A stretch of 64,000 nucleotides of DNA from Leptobrachium leishanense (Eukaryota; Chordata; Amphibia; Anura; Megophryidae): assembly GCA_009667805.1 (NCBI GenBank), contig CM019066.1, positions 333,132,077-333,196,076 of the forward strand, given 5' to 3'. Shown piece after piece: positions 22,184 to 32,936 of this stretch (position 1 is the first letter of the stretch; each line of letters begins with the position of its first letter). The notes under the pieces were generated by a model that saw only the letters and a list, made by a program, of their open reading frames with translations, made no database searches and was not told the DNA's origin. A program made the position numbers and the translations under genes.

Positions 22184-22238
22184 TAGCTCCTTGCTGATGA
22201 GGGTCCAATAAAACCGAAACAGCACTGTACTAGGAGTG
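22184..22238 (+). ncRNA. Hammerhead ribozyme, type I, short stem III
   Basis: Core box CUGAUGA at 22194-22200 and GAAA at 22216-22219. Stem II is short (GGU/ACC, or G-C, G-C with one mismatch) around a loop with CCAAUAAA. Stem III is ACAG/CUGU closed by a two-base loop, and the cleavage-site triplet is GUA, so cleavage would follow 22229. Stem I is formed by 22187-22193 (CUCCUUG) and 22230-22236 (CUAGGAG), seven positions with one U-U mismatch. Stem I is open, hence type I. Very short stem III is the form known from Penelope-like elements and retrozymes. Activity is not shown by sequence; stem II is weak. Confidence 0.75.
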
Positions 22239-22565
22239 ACTTTGACCAGTTGCATAAACCTGATCTCTGCCAAAAAAAGCCATCTAGTATGGCATGGCAT
22301 TAATTGAAGCGTTCTGTGTTAAAACAGACCCAGGATGCAAAAAAGTGAGAAGGATGTCATTTGCATGTCCTACCCAAAATTCCTTGCTGCATATGGGGAA
22401 TGTAGCACAGGAGCTCTGGGATGCAGTTCTTTGAATTGCTGTGATGTGCAAGTGGCTTCTGCAATAATAAACATAACTAATTATAGAGTGGAGGCTTTTT
22501 ATCTCACTTTTTGTCCTCCACCATAACCCTCCACCATAACCCTCTTGGCAGGGCCTAATTTGTTA

Positions 22566-22925
22566 CTACCACCCAGTTGTTACGCCACTGCTCCCCGGTA
22601 GTCAGCGAAGGTGCCCCATGCCCAGCTAGCTGCTCGCAGAAACTGCGGAGTGCTAACCTGGCAGCGGTGCGCTTCTTCCCCTCTGCCGGCACCGCCCCCA
22701 ATGCCTGCAAGTCGTCGGCACCGCTGATTAGGTCATGCGGCAGCCACGTGACCTAATCAGAGGGGCTGACAACTTGCAGGCATTGGGGGCGGTACCGGCA
22801 GAGGGGAAGGAGCACACCGCTGCAAGGTTAGCACTCCGCAGTCTCTGCGAACAGCTGGCCTGGCTGGGCATGGGGCACCTTCGCTGACTACCGGGGAGCA
22901 GTGGCTTAACAACTGGGTGGCAGTG
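22566..22925. repeat. Large foldback with about 170-bp arms
   Basis: CCCAGTTGTTACGCCACTGC on the left reappears inverted near 22898-22917, and complementarity continues through GGTAGTCAGCGAAGGTGCCC and CCAATGCCTGCAAG to the centre, where CTGATTAGGTCA meets TGACCTAATCAG around 22742. Differences between arms are few. The outer edge of each arm looks like a hAT terminus (CAGTGGCGTAAC / CAGTGGCTTAAC) pointing outward. Confidence 0.8.
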
Positions 22926-23102
22926 CAGGTGTTCTGGCCCCAGCCAGGGGCGGATCCGGGGGGGCAACAGGGCAATTGCCCCACTGAGAAAATTGCCGCA
23001 GCCGGCGTTCTCTATCCCTGCAAGGCAAGAGGCCGCTCGCCTCGCGGGGAAAGAGAACGCCGATGGAGCCTGGGGCTTGAGGAGGTGAGAGTTAGGGGGA
23101 AA

Positions 23103-23275
23103 AAATATCCCCATGTTGTGAGCTGGGGGCAAATATATCCATGTTGTGAGCTGGGGCAAATATATCCATGTTGTGAGCTGGGGGCAAATATACCCATGTT
23201 CTGAGCTGAGGGGGGCAAATATATCCATGTTGTGAGCTGGGGGCAAATATACCCATGTTGTGAGCTGGGGGCAAA
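23103..23275. repeat. Minisatellite, unit about 28-30 bp (TCCATGTTGTGAGCTGGGGG)
   Basis: Six units of ATATATCCATGTTGTGAGCT plus GGGGGCAA. The unit differs from that at 3637-4112 mainly by GTTGTG in place of (A/G)TGTG, so the two arrays share an ancestor. Confidence 0.85.
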
Positions 23276-23630
23276 TATTGGGGGGAATAAATTGATATTG
23301 GGGAATAAATTAATTATGGGGGAGAAATTAATTGATATTGTGGGAGAAATTAATTGATATTGGGGGAAATTAATTGATATTGGGGGAATAAATTGATATT
23401 GGGAGAAGTTGATATTGGGGCAATAAATTGATATTGGGGAGAAATTAATTGAATATTGGGGGAATAAATTGATAGGGGGAGAAATTGATATTGGGGAAAT
23501 AAATTGATATTGGGGAATAAATTGATATACTGGGGGGAGAATGTAATTGGTATTCTGGGGGAGAAATTAATTAATTGGTATGCTGGGGGAGAAATTGAAT
23601 TGGTATGCGTTTAATAAATGGATATTGGTA
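23276..23630. repeat. Irregular tandem repeat (GGGGGAATAAATTGATATT)
   Basis: Units of about 18-25 bp built from GGGG(A)AATAAATTGATATTG and GAGAAATTAATTGATATTG, with many insertions and deletions. Follows directly on the GAGCTGGGGG array, possibly grown from its GGGGGCAAATATTGGGGG edge. Confidence 0.8.
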
Positions 23631-23940
23631 CATTACTGTGAGTTTTATTACTGTGGAACTCTGACTTCCTCATACACACTGCACATTACTGTGAGTTTTA
23701 TTACGGTGGAGCTCTGACTTCCTCATACACACTGCACATTACTGTGGAGCTCTGACACCCTCATACACACTGCACATTACTGTGGAACTCTGACACCCTC
23801 ATACACACTGCACATTACTGTGGAGCTCTGACACCCTCATACACACTGCACATTTCTGTGGAGCTCTGACACCCTCATACACACTGCACATTACTGTGGA
23901 GCTCTGACACCCTCATACACACTGCACAGTACTGTGAGGT
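23628..23940. repeat. Tandem repeat, unit about 42 bp
   Basis: Units of CATTACTGTGGAGCTCTGAC plus ACCCTCATACACACTGCA recur about seven times. The first two are longer because of an inserted GAGTTTTATTACTGT segment. Confidence 0.85.
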
Positions 23941-24809
23941 TTAGTGCTACATACCCCCGGGGTGATATATGGCTATGTTTGTGAATGTATGGCTTGGCTG
24001 TAATGCATGTATTTGTCTTTAAACAGGCTGCTGTGTGTAAAAGTCTGCTTCTGTGTTCTTGTCGCAGTCCGGCGTTGCCCCTTTACCCTGCACCCAAAAG
24101 GCTGTTATTGCTCCTAGAATCGCCACATTATCTGCTGCCTGTACTTCACAAAGTAAGAATGACTTGTAAAATTGCCTCTGTCCTTAAAGGGTTAATAAAG
24201 GAGTATTTATTACGACACGAAAAATAGTCATAATAATCACCGTTTTTACCTGGCCGCGAGAGTACCCTCACCTATTTTTCCAGAAAAAAAGCACTGGTTA
24301 TATATATGTTTATATATATATAGTTGTTAAGATTTTTCATGTCGAGTCCCAACGGTAACTTGCATCTTCACCTTGTAATACTTCCTGTCTTGAGATGCTA
24401 CAAATTGATTGCGGTCCCCATGTTAAGTATAAGAGGCGCTATGTACAGTAAGCTTGCGCAAGGTGTGAAGCGATAAAGAAATCCCAAACAGCACCTCCCA
24501 TCCGTAATGTTCGGGTCCCAGTTTTTCCAGACAGGTTTCCGATACTGAACTTAAAGTGACATTGGAGCCTCAAAGCACATGCTGCAGCAGCACCATCGAG
24601 ATATACTCTGGGAGACGCTGCCCAACGCAGCGTGAGAGACATACTGTGCAGCTTCAGCTTCTCAGTGATACTATGAAGCATAACACACGCTAGCGGTACA
24701 TACTATGCCCTACCATGTCCCTCACTGGTGCTGCAGCCCACAGAGAAGCGCTGGATCAAAGGAGGACCCATCAGGAGCAGCAGGGAGATAAGTCAAAACC
24801 AGGCTAATT
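23941..24809. other. Unclassified sequence
   Basis: No gene found. Near 24418-24435 CATGTTAAGTATAAGAGGCG resembles an internal word of the GGGCCC-type Harbinger family (790, 36985 and 51569), so part may be a decayed fragment of that family. Confidence 0.35.
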
Positions 24810-25178
24810 CACCTCACCCACCGCTCTGTCTCTGCCGCTCCCCTCTGCGAGTCCCTTCACTGGCTCCCCATCCACTGCAGAATTAAGTTCAAAATCCTTA
24901 TCCTTACCTACAAAACCTTCACTAACTCAGCTCCCCACTACCTGTCCTCACTAATCACCAAATACACCCCAGCCCGCTCCCTAAGGTCAAACAGTGACCT
25001 GCGCCTAGCTTCTCCCCGCATCACCTATTCCCATGATAGACTGCAGGATTTCTCACGCGCAGCCCCCACTCTCTGGAACGCTCTCCCTCGTACTGTCAGA
25101 CTTTCCCCTAACTTCTCTTCCTTCAAACGCTCCCTTAAAACATTCCTATTTAGGGAAGCCTACCACCCAACTCACTAA
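24810..25178 (+). pseudogene. L2-clade LINE, reverse transcriptase C-terminal end (no start codon)
   Basis: An open frame without a start codon encodes CESLHWLPIHCRIKFKILIL, then TYKTFTNSAPHYLSSLITKY, TPARSLRS, and DFSRAAPTLWNALPRTVRLS before SSFKRSLKTFLF and a stop at 25176. This ordered set (LHWLP, RIxFKILxLTYK, APxYLxxL, ARSLRS, AAPxLWNxLP, FKxxLKTxLF) is the end of ORF2 in L2-type LINEs. The frame is intact for about 120 codons. The catalytic domain is missing, as in 5'-truncated insertions. Confidence 0.8.
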
Positions 25179-25378
25179 CGCAACCATCAATCACTCTCAC
25201 CTTACAGTCCTCTCCTCCTGTTTCCAACCCCAACCCTCCCAGATTGTGAGTTCCTATGGGAATAGGGCCCTCATCTCCTCCTGTACTGTTTGTCAAATGT
25301 TGTTCAATGTATTGTAACCCTGTCTATACTGTGCTTATTGTACATCGCTGCGGAATATGCTGGCGCTTTATAAATAAA

Positions 25379-25379
<1 letters not shown>

Positions 25380-25412
<33 letters not shown>
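25380..25412. repeat. (AAT)n microsatellite at LINE tail
   Basis: About ten AAT units at the end of the L2-type LINE. Confidence 0.9.
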
Positions 25413-25413
<1 letters not shown>

Positions 25414-25903
25414 TGTTTATAAGATTCCGCAAACTCCGGTTTGGAGTCCTCCGGATTTTGGAATTCCACTAACAGCTTGCCCAAACTGTACCAGTAAAAT
25501 AAAGAAAAAAAATCAATAAGATTGTGAAGGAACTGTAATATTTATAATAAAATACTTTTAGGATTCAAGTTTAATGATTGAGTGGTATATAGTCTTTCTA
25601 TATACAGTAAGTCCCTCACCTCCAAATATTAAATAAATGAGGGAATATAGGTGCCCTATCTGTAAATTGTATCTAATCAATACCAACAGAAATCCTACAA
25701 ACTTATTTGATAAATAGTTGCAAATGTATTTCTTATACTGAATGGCATCCCAAATAAAAAATAAGCTAGATACACAGGAGCTCTGAGTGGGCTAGTCCTT
25801 TGGTTTGTTTTTACTTTAATATTTTGTTCTGTAGCTATTACATTTTTTGTAACGGTATGTATCCAACTCGCCCTGAGTTTGCTTTACTTTACCAAACACA
25901 AAA
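25413..25903. other. Unclassified AT-rich spacer
   Basis: Contains TCCGCAAACTCCGGTTTGGA and GGAGTCCTCCGGATTTTGGA near its left edge, similar in style to the CAGGTAGGGTACC element at 14116. Otherwise unrecognised. Confidence 0.35.
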
Positions 25904-27002
25904 GGGGTTATTCAGAGAGAGCCGATCTGGCCCCGAAATGTAACTGGATGCCGAAATTCAGCATACAGTGACATATCGGGGCTATTTGGCTATTCAGAGA
26001 GCAGGCAATTCACCAAATTTTGGTGATCTGCCAGAAAGTTCGAAGGCAGTGAACTCCCCCATAGAGAAGCAATGCTTCGTCTATTCAGAGAACACCGAAC
26101 AGCAGAGAAAAGTTGCCGAAGTGGCCTGCTGTTCGGTGTTTTCATTCAGCAGGTTTATTCAGGTGAATACCATAGGCTTCAGTGTTAAAAATATTCCCGT
26201 TTTTATACAATATCTATTAAACCATTTATTATTTTAATCTGCAGTAAAAAGTCTCTTTATTTATAGATGTTTTAGGCATTGTTTGGGATTTTTTCCTGTT
26301 TTTTTTTAAGCAGTTTTTTTTTTCTTTTTTTCGAGAAAGTATTTTACCAGAAAGGATACATTAAGATTTTGCTTGTTTTCAAGTATGCCCTGGGTGGCGA
26401 GTATGTACCGTTGGGTGTCTTGCCCAAGGACACTTACTGGAGAGGTTGCTCGCTGGGATTGAACCCATGACTCCACAGTCTCTCTCCACGCAGAGCAGTG
26501 ATGTTACCTCTACTCCACCCAGTCGGTTTTTCTCTTTTTCTGTAACAGAACTTTTTATTATCATTCATTAGAACCGTATATGTAAATTCCAGACATTTTC
26601 ATTCAGTAGTTTTTTTTGCCAACAGCCCTTATTCTACGGTAAAAAGTCTCTTTATTTAAAGATTTTTTTAGGATCTTTTAGGCATTTTTCGTGATTTTTT
26701 TCGGGAAATATTTTTTTTCCTCTTATTTTTTCCTTTTTTTATTTAATGGCGTTTTTTTCTTTTTCGCAACAGACCTTTTTATTATCATTCATTGGATCTT
26801 ATATGTAAATTCCAGACTTTTTCGTTCAGTAGTATTTTTGCAAACAGCGTTACAATTTGGAAAATTTCAAGCGTACTGTTTTGTTTTTTTTACCCTGTCC
26901 GTCAGCTTGTCGGCTTTTTTTGGTGGCTGGTCTGCGCAGTGATCGGCAGCTTGTTGACTTTTTCCGGCGTGTTCGGCGTGGTTTTGCCAGCAGGTTTTCC
27001 CC
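25904..27002 (-). mobile_element. GGGGTTATTCAGAGAG MITE, truncated, with nested SINE
   Basis: Starts GGGGTTATTCAGAGAGAGCC and follows, in reverse order, the landmarks of the 16166-17005 copy, including ATACCATAGGCTTCAGTGTT, a duplicated stretch with CATTTTCATTCAGTAGTTTT and GTCGGCTTTTTTTGGTGGCT. The final inverted end is missing. The A/T-rich centre is doubled (26230-26280 and 26640-26720), on either side of the SINE. Confidence 0.6.
26325..26527 (-). mobile_element. tRNA-derived SINE, copy 2
   Basis: On the minus strand the head GACTGGGTGGAGTAGAGG and box-B-like GGGTTCAATCCC precede the body and the tail AATGTATCCTTTCTGGTAAA. Closely matches 8441-8649. Flanks are T-rich on both sides (TTTTTCTTTTTT and TTTTTCTCTTTTT), possibly the target duplication, at a T-rich site inside a MITE. 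Confidence 0.75.
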
Positions 27003-27769
27003 AATTAATTATTAATTGATTGAATATATTATCCTTATTAATAAACTTCAGATGGTGTTTGCGGCGCATTCTAATGTGTGACGATGCTGGTGTCAGGAAG
27101 GAGTTACACTTCTCTATCTAATAGAAGAACGTTTTCTCCCCTTCATAGTTATGAAATTCAAATTGAATGCAATTTTCAGCTCATTTGAGCCAGAATATAC
27201 AGTCGCTGAGCTTCAGTGGCTCTTAAATTCCGACTCATAGGAGAAAACAGATATCATCTGTCTGAGAGGGCTGTGAGGAAGAGAAGATTGTATGTGTATA
27301 TGGGCAAAAGCCAAGGTTGGAGGTCTCACGCATCCCGGACGTTGACCCAGTCATTGATTAAAATTTAGATAGTTGATGAGATCTGCAGTAGGATGAACCA
27401 TGGACTCCAAGTAGCTCTCTGGCGTCTTGTTGCGATATTTATCATTGGTGAGAGGTGCTTCTGGATAATAATTTCAAATATTTCTGTATACTCCTCTTGT
27501 TTAACCCCTTTCTGACAATGGCTGTTCTACTTTTTAGTAGCTGTTATACGTGTGAAGTTGACCCACCTGGTCTGGTTTAACCCCTCACCTGCTAAACATG
27601 AGTGGGGGGGGGTATGGGTTAGTTAGCCAAGCAGCCCACCAACTCTGAATTCAACTTTATGCAATTTTCTGGTGATACCCGACATCGGCTCTCGTGTGTT
27701 ATGAGTTGAGCTGCTAATATTACAACTCACCAGTGTTAGGGCTGGTAATAGGAAGTCACTAATGTTTAA
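27003..27769. other. Unclassified sequence
   Basis: Contains TTTAACCCCT-type words near 27500, 27578 and 27768 that are typical boundaries of TTAA elements in this window. No complete element or gene is resolved. Confidence 0.35.
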
Positions 27770-28200
27770 CCCCTTCACTACCGTGATCTTGTATACACAA
27801 GCAGCAGTAGCAGACACAGCAGCTTGAGATCGTCTTCAAAAAATCTGGGAATACTCTGTATCATTGCAAATGAAATAAATTTTTTATCAAGTAATTTTGT
27901 TTGCTCTTGGGCACCAGAACATACCCTAAAGTGTTGGCATTCTGGGCATGATGCCTGAGGTGCCAACCTTTATTAAAATCAGCTGGAGAATGTCTATGTT
28001 GGGCTTTTTCCCAGCAGATAATGCACAGAGCCTTGAACTGTAGTTACTTATTTTGGCCAGGAGATGGCGATATGTGGCTACTTATTAGTTTATTATTATT
28101 GTAAGGAATACACTGAAAATATTTCCATATAATTATTGGTATATAATTAATGAAAAATTACTTTTCTAAAAAAACCACTGGTTCCTGACAGGGTTTTTTA
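27770..28200. repeat. Dispersed repeat, copy A
   Basis: Shares GATGCCTGAGGTGCCAACCT, CAGCTGG(A/G)GAATGTCT, TTTTGGCCAG(G/C)AGA and CACTGG(T/C)TCCTGACAG with 56300-56945. It lacks the foldback insertion present there, so it shows the site before insertion (around 28122-28150). Identity of the repeat is unknown. Confidence 0.6.
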
Positions 28201-28320
28201 TTTATTTATTTTTTTAAACCACACGATTGTGGTGACAAATGTTTCCATTAGCAGGTCCACTAGCAGCTCCTTATTACCTGATCATGTGGAATAGGCCCCT
28301 AATTGTTGTGTAATCACTAT

Positions 28321-28789
28321 AGGGGTTTATTCAGAGAACACCGAAATGTCACTGATATCGAACTGCATAATCCGCTGCCAAAACGCGAAATCGATTCGAA
28401 AAACCGCCGAACACAGCCGCAAATCCACGGAAAAAAGTAGACAACCAGCTGCCGAACAGCGGTAAAAAAAAACAAAAAACCCTGAAACTTTTAAAAGGCG
28501 TTTAAACAAAATTGTGCATAAAAATGCCTGCTTGAATAAATATTTTAAAAAAACAGGGATTTTTTTTTACATTGAAACCTCTGATATATATAAACCTATA
28601 GATTAACTGTTTCTTCTCTATGGGGATTTCACTGCTGTCAAAGGTCATCGTATTTTGTTGGCAATTCACCAATATTTGATGAATCGCCAACTTTTTGAAT
28701 AGTCGAATGGCCACGAAATTGCACACTACGGGGAAATTCACCGTTTGGTGCAATACGGTGGCCAATTCGGTGCTCTTTGAATAACCCCT
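28321..28789. mobile_element. AGGGGTTTATTCAGAGAACAC MITE
   Basis: Inverted ends AGGGGTTTATTCAGAGAA and TCTTTGAATAACCCCT are flanked by TAT on both sides (28318-28320 and 28790-28792). The interior is a shortened version of the CACCGAA family. Confidence 0.7.
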
Positions 28790-28792
28790 TAT

Positions 28793-30609
28793 GAAATCTA
28801 ATGGAGCATTCACTGGTGATCAGTTCCAATTTTAATGTTTGCCCTGGGACAGCACTTTCCACAAATCTATTATGAAAATCTTCTGATTATGGTAGATGAT
28901 GGGTCTCACTACTACTGACTATTTCTGCTATGCGGGCTGCATGTTGTATTTAGGTCTTCATTTATGATATTGTAATTAATAGACATACATTGTAACACAT
29001 CCTGGAATTACATTTTTTTCTTTTTTTCTTGTTTTATAGATCTCATAATCCATGGAATGAATCTTTGTCTGTAATCTCCTCCCAGTGTTATACCCTTTGA
29101 TTACCTGAAGATTGTTAGTTGTAAAGCGTCATCATTTGTCTTCAGGATTCAAGACTATTTTTTGCGGTTTGCTGAGAAACTCTTCTACTTGTGAGTATTT
29201 ACGATCAATTTTCCTTTTTTCCCTTTATTCTTTCTCTTTTGAGTAGCTTTCAAATGTTTGATTGCACAGTGTAGCTTGTATTGAATACGGCACATAAATA
29301 CAGTTATTTATTTATAAAGTAATATGTGCTGTTCAGATAACTTAACTTAATGTTTTTGAAAGATCTATCCTCACTCATAAACTCAGTTATTGAACTTCTG
29401 CCATTTGGTAGTCATTTTATTACAGCTAGAGGTACAGTATTTTATATACTGTGAGGGATGAATCCTAGCCATTAACCCTTAACATATAACTAAACAAAGG
29501 CAAAAAGGAAAGTGATTTAAAGCGATTCATACATAATCTGACGGTTAACCCCTTCAATGCTGAAAAGCATAGTTATGTTTTTATTTTATTATTTAAGCTT
29601 TTTACTTGAAACTGAATATGGTGATTTTGGCAGTCATTGGAACGGCCAGACTCTGCCCTTTCCAACGACATCTCGCTTGACCATGTGCGTTGCACGTAGA
29701 TGGAGGCACTGCAGTCCAAAGAAGTGGGAGAAGCTGGATGCTGATCCCTGGTGGGGGGGGCACATGGGTGCAAGGAATAGCCTAGGGGGCAATTGCCCAC
29801 TGTAGAGATGCCTATGGATGTGGGCATGTATGGCCAAAAGATCTCTGCTTAAATAGACACATAATCAATTTCTGCTGATGGCCATTACATGGAAAATGCC
29901 ACCTTGCAGCATGTTTAAACCATATTCTGCAGTCCATCAATCCCACAAGGAAGCCCAGTTGACCAACCATCATTGGCCTCTTTGTGCTTAGCAAGCTCTG
30001 AGCTCAGATTCCTGGCCATCGGACCTCTGGGAACCATCCATACCCAATGGTTGTCAATGCTCATGGCATTGAGAGCCACTGGTTTAGCTGCCTCACTGTG
30101 GTCACGTGACATGCTGTAGTATAAGGAAGCATGTCATGTTCGAGGAGAGCAGGTAGAGCCCAGCACTTGAAAGGAATTGAGATTTAGACTAAAGGGTTAA
30201 AATAGAAGGGGGTGAGGAGGTGGGGGTCAAGAAGAGGGGTTAAGATTTTAACCCCCCCATTTGCCTCTTCCATTTTAACCCTTAAGTATCCTTTAATTTC
30301 TTAACCAAATACAACAAAATATGATTTTATTTCCACTACCTATGCCAAATAACAGAGATATTGAGACATGTTTTCCTTGCTTGTGACCACGCACTGAACT
30401 TTTTCTTTGTGAGAGATCCCATCTAAAAAAGGTCCATCATACGCTTGACAATTTGAGTTCAACACCAAAAGAGTTTCTCTGTATCCAGAAAGAAAGAAGA
30501 GTGTTCTATACAGCAGATTAAAGAATTTTAACATCTATATATATTCAGGGAATAAACAGACTAGTTTAGACAGTTAGTTATACTCCCTCATGGTTTTCTG
30601 TGTGTCTAA
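28793..30609. other. Mostly unclassified; TTAA-type fragment at about 29546-29810
   Basis: No gene supported. From 29546 (TTAACCCCTTCAATGCTGAA) the sequence resembles the T-rich start of the TTAA elements at 44981 and 59985, including a hairpin CATTGGAACGGCCAGACTCT followed by GCCCTTTCCAACG. Around 28970-29200 the sequence appears single-copy. Confidence 0.4.
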
Positions 30610-31477
30610 CAGGGTTATCCAAAGAGATCCGAATTGCTTGAGAAAGGTAACCGAACGCTGAAAATCAGCGTTCGGTTACCTTTCCTGGCCATTCGGCTAT
30701 CCAGAGAGCAGGCAATTCGCCAAATCCTGGCGAATTGCCTGCACATACGGTGCCTGTTCGGTGCCTGTTCGAGGGCAGTGAAATCCCCATAAAAAGGCAC
30801 TGCTTCGGCTATTCAGAGAACACAAACCAGCAGTGAAAGGTTCCCGAATGCCCTGCCATTTGGTGATTTCATGTGACAGATTTATTCAGGCGAATCCCAT
30901 AGGCTTCAATGTTAAAAATATTCCCGTTTTAATTCAATATCTAATAAACCGTTCATTATAAAATTCTGCAGTAAAGAGTCTCTTTATTTATAGATTTTTT
31001 TTGCATACTTTAAGCATTTTTCTGAAAAAATATTTTTTATACTTATTTTTTTTGTATCAGCCCTTTTTATTATCATTCCCTGGACCTCATATGTAAATTT
31101 TAGACATTTTCGCTCAGTAGTTTCTCTGCAAACAGCATTTAAATTTCACATTCATACAAACGGTTTTGCTAATTTATTCACTGCCTCGTCTGCGGTGTCT
31201 GCTGCTTCGGCTGGGTGTGTTCGGCTCCTGCTCGGGCTTTTCGACGGGTTTATCCAGATGTTTTTTATGGCTTTTCAGCGTGCATTCGGTGGGGTTTGCG
31301 GTTCGTTTTCGTCAGGTTTGCGGTAGCTTTTCCCTGCAATTCGGGGACCCTGTGGTGCTTGCTGAATACACCGCAGGGTCACCGAAATGGGATCATTTCG
31401 GCAAAAGGAACCGAATTGAAGCGAACGAAAAGTCACCGAACGTGCGGTGACTTTTCGAATCTCTTTGGATAACCCTG
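30610..31477 (-). mobile_element. CAGGGTTATCCAAAGAGA MITE, copy 2
   Basis: Perfect-looking inverted ends CAGGGTTATCCAAAGAGA and TCTCTTTGGATAACCCTG, flanked by TAA on both sides (30607-30609 and 31478-31480). Near each end is a further hairpin (CGAACGCTGAAAATCAGCGT on the left; CACCGAACGTGCGGTGA on the right). Reads as the reverse complement of 9736-10616 over its length. Confidence 0.8.
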
Positions 31478-31480
31478 TAA

Positions 31481-32936
31481 GTTTTTAAGTGATACAGTAT
31501 GTTTGCCTTCAGGTATGACAATACATGTTTGATATATATATCTGGTCACTACAATACGGCTTTTCTTTATATTTACGCTCAAATACGCTCGTATAGGCTG
31601 AACAAGTTATTAAGTAGATTAGCCTCGATACAATTGTGCACTCTTTATAGAGACAGACACATTTTACGCAATGGTAGGGATAACATTTGTCTTTTCTCAC
31701 TTACCATGAGGTGTTAAGTTCTGCAGAATCTGTTTCCCCATTATTTTCCGTTGCTGCACAATGTCTGGGTCAGTCTGGGTCTTCCCTGGTGTTTCTTGCA
31801 TCATATCGTTTCCTTCTACTTTTCAAAACTGCCCTGGACTAATATAGAAAAGGGTTACATTAAAAAATCATGAAACACAAAGGTGGTCACCTTATCGCAG
31901 CTCGGTTTACTTGATTGGCTTGAACCCAGAGACGACCTCAGACGCCGCTTCTGTTTAAATATGGACGTCACCTTCAATTTTGAAACACTATCTTTAACCC
32001 AGGGAAGCAAGGTAAGCAAAAGCAGAGAGCATGTAGTGCTATATATTTTTATATAATATTATTTGCATGTATCATTTTTAAACAGACCTGATGCCTAAAA
32101 TGAATCTTGATCCACCTGATCACATATACAGTATTACTTTCTATGACATAACTGAAGATAAACTTGTGTTACACTGTCACAATAGATAATATCATACATT
32201 GTATCCAGAACTTGAGTTAAAATATCAGTGTTTGAGACAATTTCACATTATGCGAGGAAACTGATGGTTAGAATTGATGGATGTTATCAATAGTGATCTT
32301 GCAGTTGCAACATGGTTCTATTAACTTGATTTTCTTGAATATGGTCCTGTATGTGATAGCAATATTACGCTCTCCTGCCAGCCCTGAGTATACCCTGTAC
32401 TGTAGGACATCTATTTGAGCAGGGTCCTCTCTACCGTACTGTGTGTTGAACCTGTAATGTATATTTGTTATTCTGTTTTCCATTGTACTGCGCTACCAAA
32501 CCTGTTAGCACTTTATTAAAACTTGTAACTCTATTAGTGAAAGGAGAAATCCAAATTATTATAATACAGTAACAGTGTTAGACACAAATAGTCAGTTCTT
32601 AAACCACATGGAGAGCCACAGCTTTTCTTCCATCTAGAAAGACTATTTCCCCCTCGCCTGTCATTATTATTTATATGTTATACATATATTAACACGTGGA
32701 TTGTGTTCTATATTCATTTGAGTGTGTCATTTCAGGAATCTATTAAAAGCTGGACATTTAAAGCTTAAGGCAGGTGCTAAAGGCTGGTTGTCCCTAGAAT
32801 CTTGTCTCTTCCCTGGATTCTGGGAGGGAGCAGCCATGCATGGATTGTTTTAGTATTTGTTTATTTTCGCGGCACAATGAGACACTTGCTCCTGTAATAA
32901 TAATAATCTGTAATACTCTGCAGTAACTCCTACTAA
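31481..32936. other. Unclassified sequence
   Basis: No coding or repeat structure recognised. Reading frames are short and scattered on both strands. Confidence 0.4.

Larger units (their letters stand above)
21912..22552. mobile_element. Inverted-repeat element containing a hammerhead ribozyme
   Basis: Left arm about 21914-22055 and right arm about 22326-22475 are inverted copies sharing CACTTGCACATCACGGCAAT-type sequence, CCATATGCAGCAAGGAATTC and CATGCAAATGACATC. A direct repeat of TTTTTATCTCACTTTTTGTC lies outside the loop side of the left arm (about 22099) and outside the right arm (about 22498). The loop holds the hammerhead motif. The composition (ribozyme, repeated flanks, adjacent Penelope remnant) suggests a Penelope-like pseudo-LTR or retrozyme-like repeat; the class is inferred. 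Confidence 0.55.
22899..23940 (+). mobile_element. hAT-type element with CAGTGGC terminus and tandem arrays (right end unresolved)
   Basis: Begins CAGTGGCTTAACAACTGGGT. Downstream are a GGGGCAACAGGGCAATTGCC block and three successive tandem arrays (23103, 23276 and 23628). The first array is related to the minisatellite inside the hAT-type element 2836-4373, which begins with the similar CAGTGGCGTC. The right terminus and target duplication could not be located. Confidence 0.4.
24790..25412 (+). mobile_element. 5'-truncated L2-type LINE with (AAT)n tail
   Basis: The coding end is followed by a short 3' untranslated region containing CCCAGATTGTGAGTTCCTAT and GGCGCTTTATAAATAAAGA, then a run of AAT units (25380-25412). 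Such short simple-repeat tails mark the 3' end of this LINE group. Confidence 0.75.
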
